A stretch of DNA of 64,000 nt from Spirochaetota bacterium. Its GTDB lineage: Bacteria > Spirochaetota > Spirochaetia > Treponematales > Rectinemataceae. The notes below the pieces were generated by a model. It had not been told where the DNA came from and ran no database searches. It worked only from the letters and a program-made list of their open reading frames with translations. Every line of letters begins with the position of its first letter. Position 1 is the first letter of the stretch. Of the stretch, positions 9,305-18,609 are shown one piece after another. Location: positions 36,227 to 100,226 of the forward strand of contig JAPLSO010000058.1 of the NCBI GenBank assembly GCA_026398595.1, given 5' to 3'. A program made the translations under genes and the position numbers.

Positions 9305-10165
9305 TCATGCCTCGGCAATCGCCAGCAGGCACTCGACGTTGGATCCGAGGTCGAGGCCGGGCGATCCTTCCACCAGCGCCGCGGGATATATAGGGTCAAT
9401 GGGGAAATATTCATCCCTGTCGCGCCGGACACTGACGGCTTCCTCGTCCTTGTCCTGCTTGTAGACATGGAAAGTCGGCCCTGGCCGCGCGGCCAAGGAA
9501 TTTTCATATTGCCTGAGTGCGCCCCTTTCGACGCGCGGGACCCAGAGGAAAGCCCGCACGTTGTTGTCCAGCGCCAAGAGACTCAGGATGACGATCGTGG
9601 GCGTGACCACCAGTATCCCGCAGACAGACCCCAGCCACCAGCGCCAGGCAATCGTTCCATAGGATCCCCAAGCCTCGAATCCTGTGGCGCAGAGGCCGGT
9701 GACGCCGAAGACGTTCGAGATGCCCGCCGTCAACAGGACGACCACCATAGCCGCGATCGCGCCCCGAACGGTCAAGGGGGTCTTTGTCTTGAACGCTTTG
9801 CGGGAAAGCCAGTCCCCGGCGAGAGATTGAAAGGCAAAGCCCGCGCCGACGAGGACGGACGCGAGGATGGACCAGGGCCCCGACAGGGTACCCAGCCGAA
9901 ACAGAAAGGAGCCGAGGAAGACACAAATCGCCATCGGACGTCCAAGCATCATGACCGCCACGAGCGCCAGTCCGGCGGATGGCCAGAAGTTGAGCGGGTA
10001 GAACTTATCTTTGCCCGCTGGCGCCTGTTGTACACGCGCCACAGCGTAGTAGACAGCCGCGACGAGAAGTATCAGAACGAGCCGGCGGATCGTCGAGAAG
10101 ATTCTTTTTCTGTCTATAATTAGTATCCTCGTCAGCCTCATCCCGGCTGACGTCTCTGTTTCCAT
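9305..10165 (-). CDS. MASE1-like membrane domain plus start of CHASE domain (N-terminal fragment of the disrupted kinase)
   Basis: ORF 286 aa, multiple hydrophobic helices with NFWPSAGLALVAVMMLG, ending in a CHASE-like EYFPIDPIYPAALVEGSPGLDLGSNVECLLAIAEA then TGA. Confidence 0.7.
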   Translation of the reverse strand: METETSAGMRLTRILIIDRKRIFSTIRRLVLILLVAAVYYAVARVQQAPAGKDKFYPLNFWPSAGLALVAVMMLGRPMAICVFLGSFLFRLGTLSGPWSILASVLVGAGFAFQSLAGDWLSRKAFKTKTPLTVRGAIAAMVVVLLTAGISNVFGVTGLCATGFEAWGSYGTIAWRWWLGSVCGILVVTPTIVILSLLALDNNVRAFLWVPRVERGALRQYENSLAARPGPTFHVYKQDKDEEAVSVRRDRDEYFPIDPIYPAALVEGSPGLDLGSNVECLLAIAEA

Positions 10166-10407
10166 GAGAACCCGGCACTGGTATTCGAAAATTCTCTCTA
10201 TATAGAAGTATCACGGTAATAAATCCCTCAGCAAGCGGTAAGATTTATCCCTTCTCGCCGTGGCCTTCCTGGCCGATACTATAGGCCGTATCGACGTCCG
10301 TCCTCTTGTCCTCGTCTGTCCCCGATGGTAGGATGTTATTTTGATTTTCGCTCGTATTGTTTATGTCATCTATAGTTAGCTGATCCTTGACTATTCTGGA
10401 GGTATTC

Positions 10408-11823
10408 ATGCCCAAACGAGCCCACTCAGCCTTTCTCTCAGGCCAGAGGCCTCGTCTTTCGAGGATGGTGCGAGCCCTCGCCTCTCACTTTGACTACATC
10501 TCCGTCCTCGGCACGGACGACCGGGGCATCTCCTACGCCGCCACCCCGGGAGAAACGCGGACCTCCGAGCCCATTTGGGTCCAGCGGGGCTTCGTCTTCA
10601 GGGCTCAGCGTAAGGGCCTCGTCGTCGAGTACGCGACCGCGGTTCTCGAGGAGGGTCCCGACGAAACCATTGCGGCCGGGATTCGCTTTAAACTCGAAGC
10701 CCTCTTCGGAGCAGCGGGCGCCATCGTTTTTCCGCCTATACCCGATGAGCCACTGATCGCGGGATACCGGGGATCGATAACCGAGGATCCTTTCACGGCC
10801 GACCCGGAAGCGATCCTCGGCCGCTTAAGCGCCCTGCGCCAGAAGCTGACCGACGGTAAGGTCGTGGTGATGGCTAACGCTCGCTTCGAATGCGTCGATC
10901 TCTCCCGGATCTTTATTTCGCCGCGCCGTGAACTCTTCCAGAGCTTCGCCTGGTCCCAGGCCTACATCTTCGGCGTCGCGCGACGGGGCCAGACGACCAA
11001 GATGTCCTACCGCTCGGCCTCGGGGCGGAAGGGTCTCGAACTCCTTTCCGAACTCGAGCCGAAGCTGCCCGAATTGGCAGCCGAACTCGCTGCCATTCTG
11101 GACGCGGTCAAGCTCGATCCGGGCGAATACGAAGTCATCCTCGACCCGGATATGTCGGGGACCCTAGCCCACGAAGCCTTCGGTCATGGCGTCGAGACGG
11201 ACATGTTCTTCAAACAACGAGCGAAAGCGGAGGAATACCTAGGCAAGCGCGTCGGTTCCGAACTCGTCACGATGTACGACGGAGCAGCGGGTGCCGACCA
11301 AACCGGATCCTTCCTCTTCGACGATGAGGGTACAACGGGCACGAAGACCAAGATCATCGATAAAGGCATCCTTCTCGGCGGCATCTCGGACGCTCTCTCC
11401 GCTCTCGCCCTGGGCATACCCCTCACGGGCAACGGCCGGCGCGAGGCTTTCTCCCACAAAGCGTACGCCAGGATGACAAACACGTATTTCGCATCAGGAA
11501 GTTCCAAGGTCGACGACATGATCGCCTCGGTGAAAAAAGGCTGGGCCCTCTCCCGCCTCAACGCGGGTATGGAAGACCCCCGGAACTGGGGCATCCAGCT
11601 CCTCTGCATGGTCGGAAGGGAGATCGTGGACGGTAAGTTCACCGGCAGAGTGGCAAGTCCCGTCGTCTGCTCGGGCTACGTCCCCGATGTCCTTTCGGCC
11701 ATCTCCATGGTCTCGGACGATTTCGAGCTGGCCGGTTCGGGTGCCTGCGGCAAAGGCCACAAGGAATATGCCAAGGTCTCCTCGGGCGGACCCTGGATCA
11801 AGACGAAAATGAGGTTGGGATGA
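10408..11823 (+). CDS. tldD: TldD family metalloprotease
   Basis: ORF 10387..11823; ATG at 10408 follows GGAGGT. DPDMSGTLAHEAFGHGVETD (HExxxH-type motif) and NRREAFSHKAYARMTNTYF-like region; 4-nt overlap with tldE/pmbA. Confidence 0.88.
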   Translation: MPKRAHSAFLSGQRPRLSRMVRALASHFDYISVLGTDDRGISYAATPGETRTSEPIWVQRGFVFRAQRKGLVVEYATAVLEEGPDETIAAGIRFKLEALFGAAGAIVFPPIPDEPLIAGYRGSITEDPFTADPEAILGRLSALRQKLTDGKVVVMANARFECVDLSRIFISPRRELFQSFAWSQAYIFGVARRGQTTKMSYRSASGRKGLELLSELEPKLPELAAELAAILDAVKLDPGEYEVILDPDMSGTLAHEAFGHGVETDMFFKQRAKAEEYLGKRVGSELVTMYDGAAGADQTGSFLFDDEGTTGTKTKIIDKGILLGGISDALSALALGIPLTGNGRREAFSHKAYARMTNTYFASGSSKVDDMIASVKKGWALSRLNAGMEDPRNWGIQLLCMVGREIVDGKFTGRVASPVVCSGYVPDVLSAISMVSDDFELAGSGACGKGHKEYAKVSSGGPWIKTKMRLG

Positions 11824-13178
11824 TGAAGGACAGAATCATTGCCGCTATAGCGCGGAACAACAAATCGGACAGCCCACAAGCCGCTGATTGGCGAATCGTC
11901 TCTACGTCCGTCATGCGCCGCGAGCGTTATTTCATCCGGGACGGTACGGAGCAGGTACGGGCTGTCGACGACCTCCAGTATTCCTTGACGCTCTACGTGG
12001 ACTCGGAAACCGGCGGCAGGAAGACGCGGGGCGAGGCGACGGTGAACATTCAGCCCAGTCTTTCGGACGCGGAATTGAACGCCAAGGTGAGACAGGCCGT
12101 TCTCGCCGCCTCAAAGTCCAAAAATCCCTGGTTCGAGCTCCCCGGGTTTAGCCCGGCGAAAATCGCGATAGCCCTTTCCGGATTTGAAAAACTTGGGGAA
12201 AGAGGAGCCATGGACGAGGCCGCCAAAGCCCTCTTCGCGTCGGAGTCCAAAGCAGGAGGTTCGCCGGCGGCAGCCAAGGCGCCGGGCCCCCGCATCAACG
12301 CCCTCGAGCTCTTCATCTCCAGGGAGGAACGTGAGTTCCTCAATTCCAGAGGCCAGCATTTCAAGGTCCCGCGCTGGAGAGGTTACTCTGAATTCGTCGT
12401 CGACTGTCCCTCCGCGGCAGGCCCCGTCGAACTCTTCGACGATATCGAGTTCTCCGAGCCCGATCCCTTGCGCCTCGCCGCGGCCACGAACGCCCGGCTC
12501 GATGAAGTGAAGGACAGGGCGAAGGCCGTTCCGCTGCCCGCCCTGTCGGGAATACCCGTCATCCTGCGCGGCAAGGAAGCCGAAGAGGTCTTCGGCTGGT
12601 TCTTCGGCAACGCGATGACGACCATGGTGTTCACGAAGGCGTCGACCTTCTCTGTGGGCGCGAACGTCCAGGCAAGCGTGAACGGTACCATGGCCGAGCC
12701 CCTCGATATCTGGGCCGAACCCTTCATCGCGGGCCTCGTCGCCTCGGGCGCCTTCGACGCCGACGGCTTCCCCCTCGAGCGGACGCCCGTCATCGAAGGA
12801 GGAATCTGCAGGAACCTCGTCGGCTCGGTGCGCCACGCCGACTGGCTCGGCCTGCCCCGCAAGGGGGCTTTTAGCCTTTTCTCGGTATCGCCCGGGAAAA
12901 TGAGCCTCTCCCAGTTTCGGTCCAAACCCTATCTCGAGCCCGTCATGTTCTCGGATTTCCGCCTGGACAATGTCACCGGGGACTTCGGGGCCGAGATGCG
13001 CCTCGCCTACTGGTTCGACGGCAGGAAGCGGATTCCCGTGACGGGAGGTTCGATCTCGGGATCCGTATCGGAGTTCAAGTCCACGATGCGCAGGAGTTCC
13101 AAGCTCGCCCTGGGCTCGCGGTCCCTCTGTCCGACGGCCGTCCTCCTCGAAGGACTAAGCGTGACCGCGGGCGCCTGA
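11820..13178 (+). CDS. pmbA: TldE/PmbA family metalloprotease partner
   Basis: Overlaps tldD stop by 4 nt; ends with the TldD/PmbA C-terminal pattern (ITGGSISGS-like PVTGGSISGSVSEF). Confidence 0.82.
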   Translation: MMKDRIIAAIARNNKSDSPQAADWRIVSTSVMRRERYFIRDGTEQVRAVDDLQYSLTLYVDSETGGRKTRGEATVNIQPSLSDAELNAKVRQAVLAASKSKNPWFELPGFSPAKIAIALSGFEKLGERGAMDEAAKALFASESKAGGSPAAAKAPGPRINALELFISREEREFLNSRGQHFKVPRWRGYSEFVVDCPSAAGPVELFDDIEFSEPDPLRLAAATNARLDEVKDRAKAVPLPALSGIPVILRGKEAEEVFGWFFGNAMTTMVFTKASTFSVGANVQASVNGTMAEPLDIWAEPFIAGLVASGAFDADGFPLERTPVIEGGICRNLVGSVRHADWLGLPRKGAFSLFSVSPGKMSLSQFRSKPYLEPVMFSDFRLDNVTGDFGAEMRLAYWFDGRKRIPVTGGSISGSVSEFKSTMRRSSKLALGSRSLCPTAVLLEGLSVTAGA

Positions 13179-13206
13179 ATCCGAGTACGGCGCTCGAACG
13201 AAGAGG

Positions 13207-13230
13207 GGCGGCCCAAAGGCCGCCTTTCTT
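13207..13230 (+). terminator. Rho-independent terminator after pmbA
   Basis: GGCGGCC-CAAA-GGCCGCC followed by TTTCTT. Confidence 0.75.
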
Positions 13231-13289
13231 GCTTTGCGACGAAAAGAGCCGTATTCAGCGATTCGTGATCCGCTTATAGCGTTCCGGTT

Positions 13290-14477
13290 TCACCGGATCG
13301 CCTTCCGGAGAGCCTCCACTTTATCCGTCGCCTCCCAGGAGAAACCCTCGCGGCCGAAATGGCCATAGGCGGCCGTAGCCTTGTAGATCGGGTTTTTGAG
13401 GCGTAAAGTTTCGATGATTCCGTGGGGAGTGAGGTCGAAAACCTTGGTCACCGCCTTAGCGATGGCATCCTCCTCGACCTTGGCCGTGCCGAAGGTGTCG
13501 ACAAAGACAGAGACAGGCTCGGGCACGCCGATGGCGTAGGCGAGCTGGAGTTCGCAGCGTTCGGCGAGGCCCGCCGCGACAATGTTCTTGGCGATATAGC
13601 GCGCCATGTAGGCCGCCGAGCGATCCACCTTCGAGGGATCCTTTCCGGAAAAAGCGCCACCTCCGTGCCTGCCCATACCGCCATAGCTGTCCACGATTAT
13701 CTTGCGGCCGGTCAGGCCGGAGTCGCACGCCGGGCCGCCGATCACGAAGCGCCCTGTCGGGTTGATGAAGTAGACGGTATTCGCGTCGAGCAGTTCGGTC
13801 GGCTCGAGCATGGGCTTTATAATCCTCTCGATGAGGGTCTCCCTGATCTCGTCGTATCCGAGGAGAGCGCCCCCAGCTTTCTTCTCGTCATGCTGATGGG
13901 AGAGAACGACGGCGCTGATCCTGACCGGCTTGTGCTCGTTGTATTCCACGGTCACCTGGCTCTTGGCGTCGGGCCTCAGCCAGGTGATCTCCTTGGCCTT
14001 GCGCGCCCGTGCCGCTTCCTTGAGGATCTTGTGCGCGAGGATGATAGGAGCGGGCATGAGTTCGGGGGTTTCGTCGCAGGCGAAACCGAACATCATCCCC
14101 TGGTCGCCCGCGCCCTGCCGGCCTTCGTATTCCTTGAGCCCGTGGCCATCGACCCCCTGGGCAATGTCCGGTGACTGGGCATGGATGGCGTTGAGGACGG
14201 CCATGGAATTACAATCCAGGCCGTAGGCCGGGTCGTCGTACCCTATGTCTTTCACGACGCTCCTGACGAGCTTCTGGATGTCGACATAGGTGTGGGTCGT
14301 GATCTCGCCCCCCACGAGGACGAGGCCCATGGTCGCGAAACACTCGCAGGCCACTCGGCTGTGCCTGTCTTTGTCGAGACAGGCGTCCAGGACAGCGTCG
14401 GATACCTGATCGCAGAGCTTGTCGGGGTGGCCTTCGGAGACGGATTCTGAGGTGAATGGTCGCAGACTGATGGACAT
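13290..14477 (-). CDS. metK: S-adenosylmethionine synthetase
   Basis: [69 protein letters not shown]; start placed at ATG 14477. Confidence 0.97.
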   Translation of the reverse strand: MSISLRPFTSESVSEGHPDKLCDQVSDAVLDACLDKDRHSRVACECFATMGLVLVGGEITTHTYVDIQKLVRSVVKDIGYDDPAYGLDCNSMAVLNAIHAQSPDIAQGVDGHGLKEYEGRQGAGDQGMMFGFACDETPELMPAPIILAHKILKEAARARKAKEITWLRPDAKSQVTVEYNEHKPVRISAVVLSHQHDEKKAGGALLGYDEIRETLIERIIKPMLEPTELLDANTVYFINPTGRFVIGGPACDSGLTGRKIIVDSYGGMGRHGGGAFSGKDPSKVDRSAAYMARYIAKNIVAAGLAERCELQLAYAIGVPEPVSVFVDTFGTAKVEEDAIAKAVTKVFDLTPHGIIETLRLKNPIYKATAAYGHFGREGFSWEATDKVEALRKAIR

Positions 14478-14481
14478 AAAA

Positions 14482-14535
14482 CCCCTCTTTAGCGTGAATT
14501 TCTTACCCGCCCGCAATTCGGCTAACTCGGCGGGA
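14482..14535 (-). promoter_or_regulatory. SAM-II (or SAM-II/SAM-V superfamily) riboswitch aptamer upstream of metK
   Basis: Minus-strand RNA UCCCGCCGAGUUAGCCGAAUUGCGGGCGGGUAAGAAAUUCACGCUAAAGAGGGG aligns position-by-position with the remembered SAM-II core (UCGCGCUGAUUUAACCGUAUUGCAAGCGCGUGAUAAAUGUAGCUAAAAAGGGA): compensated P1 stem CCCGCC/GGCGGG, same 17-nt P1 loop length with conserved CCG-AUUGC, and GCUAAA-AGGGG overlapping the metK RBS. Confidence 0.8.
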
Positions 14536-14722
14536 TCGTCCGGAAGCGGAAGTCTTCCTCTCGATCGGCTTTAGCGTTAATTTTATCGATCCACCTGCAA
14601 ATAGTCAATCAATGCGATATAGTTGCCGATATTAGAAAAAGAAGATATGGGTTAATGGGATGGCCGCCGCTTGCCTCCTGGCGGCGGCCGGTCCCGCTTA
14701 CAGAAAAAATCCACCTTAAACG

Positions 14723-14786
14723 CGTCTTAGGTTTTTCAGCATAAGCCCCCAGTGCCGCTCGTGTCTTAGGCCGTTCCGCATAAGCC
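14723..14786. repeat. Two imperfect ~25-bp direct repeats, 39-bp period
   Basis: CGTCTTAGGTTTTTCAGCATAAGCC (14723-14747) and TGTCTTAGGCCGTTCCGCATAAGCC (14762-14786). Confidence 0.6.
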
Positions 14787-14814
14787 TTCCTCATCTCCAC
14801 ACGTATTTGCAAAT

Positions 14815-14840
14815 AAAAAACGGCCGGATATCTCCGGCCG
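14815..14840 (-). terminator. Rho-independent terminator after rnfB
   Basis: Minus strand: CGGCCGGA-GATA-TCCGGCCG followed by TTTTTT. Confidence 0.82.
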
Positions 14841-14892
14841 CCGCAAATCCTTTGTTACAGCAATAAAACTTCCTGCTTCTGGAACCCGCCGA

Positions 14893-15735
14893 TTATGCCA
14901 TTATCGGCACTTTCTTCTTCTCTCCCATCACATCGGTTTCGATCAGCTTGTACGCGTGCGTCGGGCACTTCTGGACACAGATCCCGCAGGATGTGCATTT
15001 GGTATAGTCGGTGACGGGGATCCCGTTGACCATGGTTATGCAGTTCTCGGGGCAGGACTTAACGCAGATCTCGCACTTGATGCAGCCCGTCTTGCAGGAC
15101 TTGGCCACGCTGGCTTTCACGACGCTCCGGTTGGAGCAGAGAACGATCGAACCCTGATTGCCTCGGGGGACGAGGGTGAAGAGTTTCTGCGGGCACTCCT
15201 CGGCGCAAAGGCCGCAGCCCGTACAATTGTCGTAGTCGACATGAGGCAGGCCGTCATCGCTCATGGAGAGGGCATCGAACTTGCAGACGGCGGCGCAGTC
15301 GCCCATGCCTTGGCAGCCCCAGGCGCAGATCTTGATGCCGCCGGAGGAGAGCTTGGCGGCTCGGCAGGTTCGAATGCCCACATAGTCGCCCTTGGAAACC
15401 GCCAGGTCCTTGCCCCCCTGGCAGAGGAGGACGGACACGAGGTCCTCGGCCACCGCCGAGACGCCCATGATCTTGGACACGGCCTCGGCCGTGGATGCGC
15501 CGCCGGCCGAACACTTCGTGGTGGGGGCGCGGCCTGTCGCTACCGCGGTCGCGTAGCCGTCGCAGCCCGGAAACCCGCAGCCGCCGCAGTTGGCGCCGGG
15601 CAGGACGGAGCGGACTTCGTCTATTTTGGGGTCACGCTCAATCTTGAATTTCTTCTCGAATAAACCCAAAGCCACGCCGATGACGAAGGCAAGGAGGCCT
15701 GAGAATCCGATCGTTATCAGTATCGTGATGATCAT
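14893..15735 (-). CDS. rnfB: RNF electron transport complex subunit B (ferredoxin domains)
   Basis: GANCGGCGFPGCDGYA Fe-S motif plus multiple 4Fe-4S motifs (CTGCGLCAEECPQ, CEICVKSCPENC, CTSCGICVQKCP). Confidence 0.95.
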   Translation of the reverse strand: MIITILITIGFSGLLAFVIGVALGLFEKKFKIERDPKIDEVRSVLPGANCGGCGFPGCDGYATAVATGRAPTTKCSAGGASTAEAVSKIMGVSAVAEDLVSVLLCQGGKDLAVSKGDYVGIRTCRAAKLSSGGIKICAWGCQGMGDCAAVCKFDALSMSDDGLPHVDYDNCTGCGLCAEECPQKLFTLVPRGNQGSIVLCSNRSVVKASVAKSCKTGCIKCEICVKSCPENCITMVNGIPVTDYTKCTSCGICVQKCPTHAYKLIETDVMGEKKKVPIMA

Positions 15736-15745
15736 ACAGCCTCCT

Positions 15746-16321
15746 TTATTTGATCAGACCGGCGAAACCCATGAAGGCCATGCCGATCAGGCTCGAGGAT
15801 ATGAAAAGGATGGGCGTACCCTGGAGGAACTTCGGCACCGGACTGGTCTTCATCCTCTCGCGCACACCCGCGAGCAGTATCATCGCCAGGAGGTAGCCCA
15901 GCGAAACACCGACGGCGTACACAATGGATTGAATGAAGGTGTAGTTGAGCGAGATGTTCTCGAAAACCACGGCCGAGATCGCGCAGTTCGTCGTGATCAG
16001 GGGAAGGTAGATGCCCATGGCCGCGTAGAGGCCCGGCACGTTCTTCTTCAGGTAGAATTCAACGAGTTGCACAAGGCTCGCTACCACGAGGATGAATATG
16101 ACGATCTCGAGGAATTCGATATGAAGGGGCGCGAGCACATAGTGGTAGAGCGGCCAGGTCGCGGCGGTGGCGAGCACGGTCACGAAAGTGACGGCAGTGC
16201 CCATGCCGATCGACTGGCCGACGTCGTTCGTCATTCCGATGTAGGAGCAGAGCGCGATGAACCGCATCAGGATGATGTTGTTGATGAGCAGGCTGACGAT
16301 AAAGATTTTCATCAAATCCAT
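15746..16321 (-). CDS. rnfA: RNF complex subunit A
   Basis: 191-aa hydrophobic protein, NNIILMRFIALCSYIGM, TNCAISAVVFENI; Rnf-Nqr family. Confidence 0.93.
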   Translation of the reverse strand: MDLMKIFIVSLLINNIILMRFIALCSYIGMTNDVGQSIGMGTAVTFVTVLATAATWPLYHYVLAPLHIEFLEIVIFILVVASLVQLVEFYLKKNVPGLYAAMGIYLPLITTNCAISAVVFENISLNYTFIQSIVYAVGVSLGYLLAMILLAGVRERMKTSPVPKFLQGTPILFISSSLIGMAFMGFAGLIK

Positions 16322-16944
16322 TATGCGCTCTCCTTTGCGTCGGCTTTCCTGTTCATTCTGCCTTTCATCCAGATATTGAAGGCCATGAATAAGCCGAATA
16401 TGAGGAATCCGCCCGGGGGAAGGATGAAGAACAGGATCGGCTGGTAGGAAGCGGGCATCACCTGGATTCCCGCGAAGGTCCCGTTGCCGAGGACCTCGCG
16501 TATAGCGGCCATGCCCACCAGTACCCAGGTGTAGCCGAGGCCCATGCCGAAAGAGTCGAATATGGCGGGCAGAACTTTCTGATGGTACGAGAAAGCCTCG
16601 ACGCGGCCCATGATGATGCAGTTGACGACGATGAGGGGGATGAAGACGCCCATGCTCTTGGAGAGTTCGGGAAGATAGGCTTTCATCGACAGGTCTACGA
16701 TCGTCGTGAAGGCACCGATGATGATGAGAAAGATCGGCATGCGTACCGAGTTGGGGATCACATTCCTGAACGCCGAGATGATGATTTCCGAGAAGAGCAG
16801 TACGAAAGTCATCGCCACGCCCATGCCGATTCCATTCTGGACATTGGATGTCACGGCCATGGAGGAGCAGAGGCCAATCATCAAAACAAGAAGCGGGTTG
16901 TCGAATACCAACCCCGCCTTGAAGACTTTCCAGATGTTTTTCAT
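16321..16944 (-). CDS. rnfE: RNF complex subunit E
   Basis: KAGLVFDNPLLVLMIGLCSSMAVTSNVQNGIGMG, VNCIIMGRVEAFS; Rnf-Nqr family. Confidence 0.93.
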   Translation of the reverse strand: MKNIWKVFKAGLVFDNPLLVLMIGLCSSMAVTSNVQNGIGMGVAMTFVLLFSEIIISAFRNVIPNSVRMPIFLIIIGAFTTIVDLSMKAYLPELSKSMGVFIPLIVVNCIIMGRVEAFSYHQKVLPAIFDSFGMGLGYTWVLVGMAAIREVLGNGTFAGIQVMPASYQPILFFILPPGGFLIFGLFMAFNIWMKGRMNRKADAKESA

Positions 16945-16945
16945 G

Positions 16946-17602
16946 TCACTTTCCTCCCGTTGTGCCGTTGTCGGCCGGGGTCGTTGTGCCCTGGCTCGCA
17001 GGAGGAGAGCCGGCCGTCGTCGAGTTTTCCAGCCAAGCCGCCGCCGCGTCGCCCGCGGCCTTGACGATGCGCGTCAAGGATTTCGAGGTAATGGTCGCCG
17101 CGGTGATGGCGGCGACATCTTTCTTGACTTCGAACGTGTCCGTTAGGAATTTGCCGGTGAACTGACCGGGGAAGGTGATCTTCTCGGTCTTCTTGACGTA
17201 ATAGGACGCGTTCTTGGCGTTCATGCCCAATCCGGCCGTATCGTTGAGTTCTAAAACCCTCACGCCCTCGATGCTTCTGGTGAGGCCAACGCCGACCAGA
17301 AGTCTGGCCGTGCCGCCGTAGCTGGCGCCGGTCGCCTTGATCGCCACGCCGAGGTTGGCCTGGCTGGATTTAACAAGGAAGGCCTTTTCGAACTTCACGC
17401 CTTCGGCGGGCGGCTTAAACGTGGAAGTAATGTCCTCGAACGACGCCGCTTCGGGGAAAATCTCCTTCAGTGAATCGTTCAAGGCTTTCTGGTCCTGCGT
17501 CGCTATCGCCTCTTCCGTCAAAGAATAGACAAAGGCAAGGCTGGCGCAGTTGACCACGGCGAAGAGCGCGAGGATCACGCCCAATCTGACGTTTCCTTTC
17601 AT
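16946..17602 (-). CDS. rnfG: RNF complex subunit G (FMN-binding)
   Basis: N-terminal TM helix; GVRVLELNDTAGLG and AITAATITSKSLTRIV FMN-binding motif. Confidence 0.92.
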   Translation of the reverse strand: MKGNVRLGVILALFAVVNCASLAFVYSLTEEAIATQDQKALNDSLKEIFPEAASFEDITSTFKPPAEGVKFEKAFLVKSSQANLGVAIKATGASYGGTARLLVGVGLTRSIEGVRVLELNDTAGLGMNAKNASYYVKKTEKITFPGQFTGKFLTDTFEVKKDVAAITAATITSKSLTRIVKAAGDAAAAWLENSTTAGSPPASQGTTTPADNGTTGGK

Positions 17603-18609
17603 TTCGCCGCCTCCTTGGGAACCTTGGCCGGCTTGGCCGGAGGAACGAAGCCGTATTTTCTCACCCTGAGCTTGTTGAGATAGGGCGTCATGATGTTCAT
17701 GATGAGGATGGCATAGGTCACCCCCTCGGGGAATCCGCCAAACTTACGGATGATGACGGCGATCAAGCCTATGCCCGCCCCGTAGATGGCCATGCCTGCG
17801 GGGGTCATGGGTCGTGTCGAATAATCAGTCGCCATGAAGAAGGCGCCGAATACCAGGCCTCCCGAGAGGATGGTAAAAAGGGGGTTCATTCCGAACAGCC
17901 AGGAGAAGAGGAAGGCCGAAGTCAGGACAGCGGCCGGGACGATCCACTGCACAATGCCGATAGCGATGAGGAAGAGTCCGCCCACGAGGATGAGGAGTAT
18001 GGAACTCTCGCCCAGGGAACCCGAGCGATAACCCATGAAAAGCTGGCGGAAGAAAGCGTCCGTGTCGGAGGCGCCGAAGTAGCTGGCCACGTCCTTAAGG
18101 CTCCCTCCCTGCTTGATTAAAGCCAAGGGGGTCGCCGTGCTAGCCGCGTCGGTTGCCAAAGCCAAGCCGTTGGGCATCGACCAGGTCGTCATGGCGGCTG
18201 GGAAGCTCATAAGGAGGAAGGCTCGGCCGATCAAGGCCGGGTTGAAGGGGTTGGCGCCAAGACCCCCGAAGAACTCCTTGGCAACGACGATCGCGAAGAC
18301 GGCACCGAGGGCGGCCATCCACACGGGTGTCTTGGGCGGAAGGATGAGGGCAAGGAGAAGCCCCGTCACTACGGCGGAGAAATCCCCCACCGTCGTTGAG
18401 GCCTTGATGATCTTGCGGAAGAGATATTCGGCGGCGACGGCCGAGGCGACCGTGACCAGGATAAGAGCGAGGGCTGAGATGCCATACAGGTAGACGCCGT
18501 AGCCCACGGCAGGAATCAGCGCTATCACCACGGACAGCATCAGCGTTGGCGTGGTCACCGGCGTGAAGGAGTGGGGGCTCGAAGCGAGCAGCGGGGTTTT
18601 AGCGGGCAT
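17599..18609 (-). CDS. rnfD: RNF complex subunit D
   Basis: NqrB/RnfD family; GLGANPFNPALIGRAFLLMSFP, FMATDYSTRPMTPAGMAIYG. Confidence 0.94.
   Translation of the reverse strand: MPAKTPLLASSPHSFTPVTTPTLMLSVVIALIPAVGYGVYLYGISALALILVTVASAVAAEYLFRKIIKASTTVGDFSAVVTGLLLALILPPKTPVWMAALGAVFAIVVAKEFFGGLGANPFNPALIGRAFLLMSFPAAMTTWSMPNGLALATDAASTATPLALIKQGGSLKDVASYFGASDTDAFFRQLFMGYRSGSLGESSILLILVGGLFLIAIGIVQWIVPAAVLTSAFLFSWLFGMNPLFTILSGGLVFGAFFMATDYSTRPMTPAGMAIYGAGIGLIAVIIRKFGGFPEGVTYAILIMNIMTPYLNKLRVRKYGFVPPAKPAKVPKEAAK

Larger units (their letters stand above)
3877..10165 (-). pseudogene. Probable disrupted MASE1-CHASE-PAS(n)-HisKA-HATPase-REC-REC hybrid sensor kinase
   Basis: Five consecutive ORF fragments with complementary domains; three in-frame nonsense codons (TGA 9305-9307, TAG 8861-8863, TGA 6160-6162) and one frameshift near 7625. 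Confidence 0.7.

Noticed and set aside
9504-9926. 140-aa minus-strand ORF in another frame over the MASE1 region
   Set aside because: Overlaps the MASE1 fragment in a different frame; composition is arginine/proline-rich shadow coding.
3877-10165. Stop-codon readthrough or recoding (e.g. selenocysteine) as explanation for the split kinase
   Set aside because: The locus has both TGA and TAG stops plus a frameshift, and no SECIS-like element or conserved Cys position was apparent. Decay or sequence error fits better.
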